This document shows positions 39,590 through 44,552 of a DNA stretch of 44,552 nt, one piece after another. A program made the translations under genes and the position numbers. The stretch lies in IMG/VR virus record IMGVR_UViG_3300035199_000182, positions 1-44,552 of that record; one strand, given 5' to 3'. The notes beneath the pieces are model-generated. The model worked only from the letters and a program-made list of their open reading frames with translations. It did no database searches and was not told the origin of the DNA. The stretch is from a virus. The first letter of the stretch is position 1, and the number at the start of each line of letters is the position of its first letter.

Positions 39590-40140
39590 GCTAGTAAGCC
39601 TCCAGGAGGCATAGCCGGGCCAGGAACACCACCCATACTAGGAGGGCCAGGTGGAGCGCCCATGCCTGGAGGACCCCCCATGTCCGGAGGGCCACCCATA
39701 CCAGGCGGGCCTCCCATTGGAGGACTTCCAGGTACGCCACCAGGAGCATCCATTACACCAGACGTAATCTCAGACACAATGGCCATAGCCTCCTCTCTAG
39801 AGAAGCCAAACGTACTATTAAGAATCTCAACTAGCTCTTGGTGGTCAGGTGGAAGAACCTGGCTAGGTGAGGGGGGAGCCTGCCCCTGTAGCTCTGTGAG
39901 AAGAGTCCTAATACCTTGAGGCCCCTGTGTACGGTCTCGAAGAGCACCTACAAGAGCCTCTCTGGGGAGTTGCCCAGTTGTATACTGCTGGAACAAAGTG
40001 ACAAGGTCGCCAGAATTAGGCACAGGCATAGGACCATCAGCCCCCGGTCCAGGCCCCATTTTAGGCATAGGAACTCCCCCTGAAACAGGAGGGGGACCTG
40101 GGGGAAGAGGTACGCCATCTGTTGATGTTCTATTAACCAT
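39586..40140 (-). CDS. Pro/Gly-rich protein with collagen-like tail
   Basis: A 184-aa protein. The N-terminal 45 residues (PLPPGPPPVSGGVPMPKMGPGPG) and C-terminal 55 residues (GGPPGMGGPPDMGGPPGMG) are Pro/Gly/Met-rich and low complexity. The central 80 residues are helical (LVTLFQQYTTGQLPREALVGAL, then LVEILNSTFGFSREEAMAIVSEI). The helical core may be a small virion domain with disordered spacers. It lies between portal and giant-protein genes, so a virion role is inferred. Confidence 0.6.
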   Translation of the reverse strand: MVNRTSTDGVPLPPGPPPVSGGVPMPKMGPGPGADGPMPVPNSGDLVTLFQQYTTGQLPREALVGALRDRTQGPQGIRTLLTELQGQAPPSPSQVLPPDHQELVEILNSTFGFSREEAMAIVSEITSGVMDAPGGVPGSPPMGGPPGMGGPPDMGGPPGMGAPPGPPSMGGVPGPAMPPGGLLA

Positions 40141-40374
40141 CTATAAAAGCCTCATTATCTGCTCTTCGTCCATAGTCTGCTGAGCATACTGGATCATCTT
40201 AGTATTGCCCCTGGCAATCTCCTCTCGGATCTGTGCAGGAGTCAAAGTAACACTAGTAGGGCCAGAGAATAGTTGGTTCCTAAGGATGCTCTTAACCTTA
40301 GCTGTCACTCCCGAAGCCCGTACTACAGCTTTACGAGTCACATCTGAACCATATTTACTACCTTTCTCTGCCAT
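40141..40374 (-). CDS. Small basic helical protein after portal
   Basis: A 77-aa protein, basic at its N-terminal half (KYGSDVTRKAVVRASGVTAKVKSILRNQL), with a C-terminal helix (PAQIREEIARGNTKMIQYAQQTMDEEQIMRLL). ATG overlaps the stop of the 52-aa ORF (TAATG). Function unknown; the position suggests a portal-associated or head completion role. Confidence 0.6.
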   Translation of the reverse strand: MAEKGSKYGSDVTRKAVVRASGVTAKVKSILRNQLFSGPTSVTLTPAQIREEIARGNTKMIQYAQQTMDEEQIMRLL

Positions 40375-40532
40375 TACTTACTCCCCGAACGATCTGGTAA
40401 CTCTTTGGTAGATGTGTAGGCTATCTTCTCCAACTGTGCTACCGACATAGTACTGCTCGTAGGCTTCCCCTTCTTCTTGAGCTCTAGTTGATTTAGTGCC
40501 CAATTAACTTGAGCTTTTGACACACCTGACAT
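40374..40532 (-). CDS. 52-aa basic protein between portal and 77-aa gene
   Basis: ATG at 40532 overlaps the portal stop (TAATG), and the stop at 40374-40376 overlaps the next gene's ATG in the same way. The product begins MSGVSKAQVNWALNQLELKKKGK, is Lys-rich, and ends KELPDRSGSK. The double coupling leaves no spare base and argues strongly that it is translated. No family is recognised. Confidence 0.65.
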   Translation of the reverse strand: MSGVSKAQVNWALNQLELKKKGKPTSSTMSVAQLEKIAYTSTKELPDRSGSK

Positions 40533-42289
40533 TACAGGCCTCCTATAGCCGAACCGCGACCTTCGCGGGCTAATCCTTCCCTACCAGGGACATTAGTACC
40601 AGAAATGGTTTCTGCCTCCCTTCTAGGGGCCCCAGCTATCTCCCCTCCTCCTACTCCACTGCCTGCCATTAGACCTCTTACCGCATCCCCCATCTGGTCA
40701 GACTGGGTATTCTGCTGTAAATCAGCAAGTGCAGCCTCTGAGAGTACCCCTGATGCCACCAGCTGGGCCAGCACAGCCTCACTGATGACCAATACGTCTT
40801 CATCATCTGGGTCATCTACTATACCTTTCATGTAGCGATCCATGAACGTATGTCTGCTAATTAGGGGCAGACCATCAGCCCTATCACGACGTAGAGCCAG
40901 ACCAGAAAGCATGCGTCTGTCATTCTCTACAGGATCTACCGACTCAAACTCCACACGGAAGTTATAGTGTTTAAACTTGGACCCAGTGGCCATGCGCTCC
41001 TGGTGGTCCTGTTTACCCCTTATATTCATAGACAGGCCCAGCTCACTCATCTGGTGAGCCATACCATTCAGTAGATCCGTGCCCATGGAGTTAAGGACCC
41101 TCTTAACAGGAGATATCATCTTGAGAGCCTGTCCCATGAGGATGGACTGGTGAATACCAGCATCTACACCCTCTGGGCGCTCTGTAAGGGCTGGAGAGGC
41201 CTTCTTATAGATGTTGCCCATGATCTCCTGCAGGAACTGGAGCATGGCAGGGTTTGGAGAGGGTGTCTCCAACCACTCAGGTTTACCCCGAGCAGGGTCA
41301 TACTTTATAATCGACCCAGCTCCAACCATAAGTTGGCGTCTAACCTTTCTTGGGTCGTCTGTGGTAAGTAGTCTTGGGTACGCGTGGAATAACCACTGAT
41401 GTGCCTGGGCGGTCTTGATTCGTATTTCCTCTTCCAGCTCTCCGACGATGCTGCTGAGAATACCAACTGCAAGGTGTGCAGGATCGCCATCATAGTTGGA
41501 CCTACCCAAACCGCTAAACTCCCAAAGGTACGGGACAATCCCGTATGGATTCTTGGTCTCGATAATCCTGATACCGTCAGCTTCGACAATATAATGTCCG
41601 TCCTCTTTCTTTTCTCCGTTTCTATATATAGGGGCAGACCAATACTCCAGCCACTTGACTGGGCGCATAGGCTTGTCGACTCCCCTCTTTGTGAGTAGCG
41701 GGTCATGCCATGCGTCCCCATATTGAGTCCTTACGTCTATAGCTCGTCTCTGTTGTACCTCTAGGACATAGTTTAGAGGACGCCTGCCTCCAGGTGATGG
41801 GTAGACAGAGGCAGGGTCTATAGGACGAACTATGAATGGGAATGACATCTTACGAGCTGCAGGAGGTAGAGAGCTAGCCTCTGGGGTCACAAGGACCTGA
41901 GGATCTACTATGAACTTGAGGCAAGCTGCTCCAAGCATGAGCTGGTCATGTACGACCTGCTGTATAGGATCTGAGATGTTACGTCGGGAGATCTCCCAAA
42001 GACAGGCTTCTCCCCAGAGCTCCATGAGAGTCTTCTCTTGAAGAGCAGCCTCAGACCTACCCACAGCCTCAAACTCTACACGAGGCTCATCTGTGCGTAC
42101 TTGGTCTCTGAGGTTATCTACAATAAGGTTGGCCGTGGAGCTTTCGTGCACAGCCATACCAGCGGGCACCTTTACAAGCCCCTTGACATCGTGATGGTAG
42201 AGCCTTCGGTTCCGGTCCATCTCGGTAGTCATGGTGGCGTAGTACGAGTGGAGATCAGTTTCTAACTGTCCTAGGTCATCAGGTTGCAT
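40532..42289 (-). CDS. Portal protein
   Basis: A 585-aa protein that forms the dodecameric DNA channel at the head vertex (family role). It has an N-terminal helical part (LGQLETDLHSYYATMTTEMDRNRRLYHHD), then NLIVDNLRDQVRTDEPRVEFEA and a stretch YPSPGGRRPLNYVLEVQQRRAIDVRTQYG typical of portals of this size. There is a long helix-rich crown region and a Gly/Ala-rich C-terminus (GLMAGSGVGGGEIAGAP). It directly follows TerL with a TAATG overlap, the usual gene order. Length is within the range for podovirus portals. Confidence 0.8.
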   Translation of the reverse strand: MQPDDLGQLETDLHSYYATMTTEMDRNRRLYHHDVKGLVKVPAGMAVHESSTANLIVDNLRDQVRTDEPRVEFEAVGRSEAALQEKTLMELWGEACLWEISRRNISDPIQQVVHDQLMLGAACLKFIVDPQVLVTPEASSLPPAARKMSFPFIVRPIDPASVYPSPGGRRPLNYVLEVQQRRAIDVRTQYGDAWHDPLLTKRGVDKPMRPVKWLEYWSAPIYRNGEKKEDGHYIVEADGIRIIETKNPYGIVPYLWEFSGLGRSNYDGDPAHLAVGILSSIVGELEEEIRIKTAQAHQWLFHAYPRLLTTDDPRKVRRQLMVGAGSIIKYDPARGKPEWLETPSPNPAMLQFLQEIMGNIYKKASPALTERPEGVDAGIHQSILMGQALKMISPVKRVLNSMGTDLLNGMAHQMSELGLSMNIRGKQDHQERMATGSKFKHYNFRVEFESVDPVENDRRMLSGLALRRDRADGLPLISRHTFMDRYMKGIVDDPDDEDVLVISEAVLAQLVASGVLSEAALADLQQNTQSDQMGDAVRGLMAGSGVGGGEIAGAPRREAETISGTNVPGREGLAREGRGSAIGGL

Positions 42290-43767
42290 TATCGCCTCAG
42301 GAGCTCATCAAAGATATTATCCCCGCTATCTGGGATCTCGTCTAGATAGGAACTTAGATAGGAGTTGTCCATAGAGTCCTCGTCCCCATCATACTCCCAC
42401 CATCTGTCAGAGGACTCAGGACGAGAGGTTCCAAAGTGGTGCACAAGCCCATAGGCCAGGGCTTTAGCGGAGTGATCATTGGCATGTTCGGGGGTGCCGT
42501 TTCTATGCCTCCAGATATGGATCCCAGGTAGAGGAGACTGTCCTCCACCTAGCTCACAGATTAGACCAGTACAGGTTGGGTTTATAAGGAGTCTAGGGCG
42601 CCCTGTAGCAGGATTGACCTCCAGAAGACTCCGTACACGCTCTATGCTATCTTGGACAGCCACCTTCTGATGGTTGAAAGACAATCCTGGATCGTCGTTC
42701 CATGCGTCCCATGCGCTGGGGTTTCCCATATGATGTTGTGTTCCGCCAGTATCCATAACATGCGTGCCTCGTGCGACATCTTTCCACCATACCTTGGCCG
42801 TACAGGCCTTTACGATTTGAACATGTGACCAGTCCCGGACGTATACTTCATCTATTACACAGACCTCATCATTCAAGAACTGAACGGCGAGTACAGCGTA
42901 AACATAATTCCCAGGATCAATAAATAGATGTACAGGAGTACGAGGACTGTAAGCGACATTAGCCACCACCGTCTCAGCGTTAAACTCAGGGAAGATGGCA
43001 TCTGCAGGGGGCAGAAGGATACCGCCATGACGTCTCATGAAGCGGTCACGTGTCATGGATGATTCAAGCTGCCTTATAGCAGCATCCTGACGTCCCCCAG
43101 GGAAGACTGAGCGGTTCACCCAAGAAGGCATACTGTATGACTTAACACCAAGCTCGTTGGGCATCTGCCCGAACCTGATGTAGTCAGCAAAGTCGCCTAA
43201 GGCATTCTCAGGAGACCCGCTCAGCCAGCACCAGGAGTGTGGACGGCGCCGGGCTAAGCGACCAAAAACTCGTTCCCAAAGTTCCTTGGTCCACCGAGAG
43301 ACCTCACACCCTAGTATACCTGTGGGCTCTTCACGACCGACCTTGAGAGGGTCGTAGCCGCTGATGAGCTTGAAGCTTTGCTTGTGGCGGAGAGTGGTCA
43401 GTATACAGAACTGGTCGTGGCGGGCTGGTGTGGAAGTGTTCTGTGAGTCTATATCCTCGAGCTGGTCCATCCAACCTACGAGGTAGTTGTCGTCGCCCTT
43501 GGTACCCATTTCCATGCGGGCATCTTCATAGTCGGCGCCTACAAGCCAGTAAAGGTCTCCGTAGGTCTCACCCGAGGTCTCGGACTCTAGGGCATCGTGG
43601 AAAGCCCTACAACACATGTAAAGGCTGCCCAAGAAGCTCTTACCGCTACCCTCCCCTCCGCAGACTACCTTGTAATCTGCATCGTCGTAGAAGATGTCAG
43701 ACTGTTCTTGTTCAAGGACAACACCTAGTTCCTTGAGTATCTGTTCAGCAGTGTCCTGCCAGCGCAT
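42289..43767 (-). CDS. Terminase large subunit
   Basis: A 492-aa packaging motor. Walker A is GGEGSGKS (37-44). The Walker B region is GILGCEVSRW (150-159, catalytic Glu155). The coupling-motif-like CWLSGSPE lies about 180-187. The nuclease domain has FIDPG (282-286, Asp284), VIDEVYVRDW (304-313) and a C-terminal NDHSAKALAYG with a further acidic residue. Together these give the ATPase plus RNase H-like nuclease order of TerL. It lies between TerS and portal with minimal spacing. Confidence 0.9.
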   Translation of the reverse strand: MRWQDTAEQILKELGVVLEQEQSDIFYDDADYKVVCGGEGSGKSFLGSLYMCCRAFHDALESETSGETYGDLYWLVGADYEDARMEMGTKGDDNYLVGWMDQLEDIDSQNTSTPARHDQFCILTTLRHKQSFKLISGYDPLKVGREEPTGILGCEVSRWTKELWERVFGRLARRRPHSWCWLSGSPENALGDFADYIRFGQMPNELGVKSYSMPSWVNRSVFPGGRQDAAIRQLESSMTRDRFMRRHGGILLPPADAIFPEFNAETVVANVAYSPRTPVHLFIDPGNYVYAVLAVQFLNDEVCVIDEVYVRDWSHVQIVKACTAKVWWKDVARGTHVMDTGGTQHHMGNPSAWDAWNDDPGLSFNHQKVAVQDSIERVRSLLEVNPATGRPRLLINPTCTGLICELGGGQSPLPGIHIWRHRNGTPEHANDHSAKALAYGLVHHFGTSRPESSDRWWEYDGDEDSMDNSYLSSYLDEIPDSGDNIFDELLRR

Positions 43768-43768
43768 A

Positions 43769-44122
43769 TTAGTCCTTGCTTGTAACCGAGACTTCTTCCT
43801 TCCCGTTCACGTTCACCTGAACTGCAGCCGCTATACGGGATGCTCGGGATTCACGCTCATCATCGTTAAGGTTCATGCCTAGTTTAGCAGGTAGGTCCAA
43901 TAAATGCAAGAGGACCCTCGTGTCGCCCTTCTTGGCGAGATCAAGAGCCACCTCTAAGAGAGACTCATACTCATTAGCTAGTTTGAAGAGACCGCCCCGG
44001 ATCGCTAACCTGAGCTGAGCTGAGAGACGTTTAGCCTCCGCCAGCTGGACCGCGAGTTCGGGCGGGCGCCCTGCACCGGGACGTCTCCCCCCGCGCTTGA
44101 GTGTAGGAGCTTCTTCTGACAT
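43769..44122 (-). CDS. Putative terminase small subunit
   Basis: A 117-aa protein. The N-terminus carries an AT-hook-like RRPGAGRPPE (residues 12-21), frequent in phage small terminases and DNA-binding proteins. A helical core follows (AVQLAEAKRLSAQLRLAIRGG, then LLEVALDLAKKGDTRVLLHLL). It is first in the packaging operon and directly upstream of TerL, the standard position. The ATG lies only nine bases after the -10 box and has no Shine-Dalgarno sequence, so the mRNA is probably leaderless. Identity rests on position and DNA-binding features. Confidence 0.65.
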   Translation of the reverse strand: MSEEAPTLKRGGRRPGAGRPPELAVQLAEAKRLSAQLRLAIRGGLFKLANEYESLLEVALDLAKKGDTRVLLHLLDLPAKLGMNLNDDERESRASRIAAAVQVNVNGKEEVSVTSKD

Positions 44123-44130
44123 TATTCATA

Positions 44131-44159
44131 ATTATACCACACCCAGTGGGTAATGTCAA
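44131..44159 (-). promoter_or_regulatory. Consensus sigma-70 promoter for the packaging/late operon
   Basis: Perfect TTGACA (44154-44159), 17-bp spacer, perfect TATAAT (44131-44136) on the minus strand. The spacer contains the palindrome ACCCA-N-TGGGT (44141-44151), a good repressor site. The shared control element lies directly upstream. The expected start (about 44123-44125) abuts the start codon at 44122. Confidence 0.9.
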
Positions 44160-44165
44160 TGGGGG

Positions 44166-44297
44166 TCGCAAAAAAGTGACGGTGACTAGAGGGGGGCCCG
44201 CACTGGCACCTGTTCCTAATTAATGGTGTTTTTCTTGATATTTCTATGGGGAAAGTTGTGTATAGTCACCGTCAGAATATTGCGAGGGGGGTTGACA
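44166..44297. promoter_or_regulatory. Shared inverted control element, right copy
   Basis: Arm A, read on the minus strand, is TAGTCACCGTCA (44177-44188), then GCGA (44166-44169), then the -35 at 44154-44159. Arm B on the plus strand is TAGTCACCGTCA (44263-44274), TGCGA (44281-44285) and TTGACA (44292-44297). Each arm begins 29 bases before its TTGACA. The arms are perfect 12-bp inverted copies. Arm B lacks a good -10 (TTTTAC at 44315-44320), so its promoter is doubtful. The middle (44205-44245) is AT-rich. Confidence 0.6.
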
Positions 44298-44552
44298 AAG
44301 TGGTATTTTCATGATTTTACACCCAGGCGGCGATTTCCCAGGGCGCAACGCGGCAAATAGTAGTCAAAATCACCCCAATCCGCGCAATCAGCCCATGCTA
44401 ATGCGGCGATATGGCTCTATTTTAATCAAAATTAACGAGATCCTCCCCCGTTTGAGCCTGACGGGAATTCATAGGCGCAATTCGTCACGAATCGGTCCAT
44501 TTTGGGCCAGATCGCGATAATCAAACGAAAAATAGGGGTAGGAGGCACGGCA
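44291..44552. repeat. Terminal direct repeat, right copy
   Basis: Repeats 1-262. The three differences are G to C, C to T and T to A at positions equivalent to 127, 132 and 135; flanks are identical. The window ends within it. If the contig is circular, one copy is redundant and the genome is 44,290 bp. Confidence 0.9.

Noticed and set aside
44292-44320. Strong plus-strand promoter at the terminal repeat
   Set aside because: TTGACA is perfect, but the -10 at 17-bp spacing is TTTTAC and no plus-strand gene follows, so it is listed only as part of the control element.

Overview
The window is a phage genome of about 44.3 kb. Its first 262 bases recur at the right end (44291-44552) with three mismatches, as expected for a circularised or terminally redundant contig. 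The gene set is that of a lytic-type tailed phage: portal, TerL, a putative TerS, scaffold, major capsid protein, large virion proteins, receptor-binding proteins and a family A DNA polymerase. I see no tape measure, tail-tube, sheath or baseplate gene, so a podovirus is the likelier shape (inference). I see no phage RNA polymerase. The best promoters fit the host sigma-70 type (TTGACA, 17 bp, TATAAT), and most genes have good Shine-Dalgarno sites. The host cannot be named from the sequence.

Layout. (1) 468-5195, minus strand: an accessory operon of small zinc-binding, membrane and unknown proteins, a complete-looking M28/M20-type zinc peptidase and a ribbon-helix-helix regulator. Its upstream region holds two tandem structured RNA modules and an odd tRNA-like gene whose 5' end lies at the expected start of a sigma-70 promoter. 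(2) 5530-5851: a dense non-coding control region with palindromes, 10-bp iterons, an AT-rich core and a promoter, and a good origin candidate. (3) 5852-15280, plus strand: replication and recombination, comprising an AAA+ type ATPase, ERCC4-HhH nuclease, Cas4-like Fe-S nuclease, Sak4/RecA-like ATPase, a uracil-DNA-glycosylase/exonuclease/PolA fusion, a second DEDD exonuclease and small zinc proteins. (4) 44122 down to 15272, minus strand: morphogenesis, in the order TerS, TerL, portal, small proteins, a 1053-aa disordered protein, a 2935-aa giant protein, an internal promoter, scaffold, capsid, then fibres and receptor proteins, ending in a tiny membrane peptide.

Genes are tightly packed, with many ATGA or TAATG stop-start overlaps, and several genes below 60 codons fit exactly between neighbours. 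The two control regions (5700-5822 and 44131-44297) share one element: inverted copies of TAGTCA-N-CGTCA, followed by TGCGA and then the -35 TTGACA. This suggests one factor coordinates early and late transcription, or replication. The most unusual items are the tyrosine-recombinase-like domain inside the giant virion protein, the UDG-PolA fusion with Leu at the 762-equivalent site, the tandem RNA modules next to the tRNA-like gene, the shared promoter element, and a WTFY N-terminal motif reused across receptor-block proteins.
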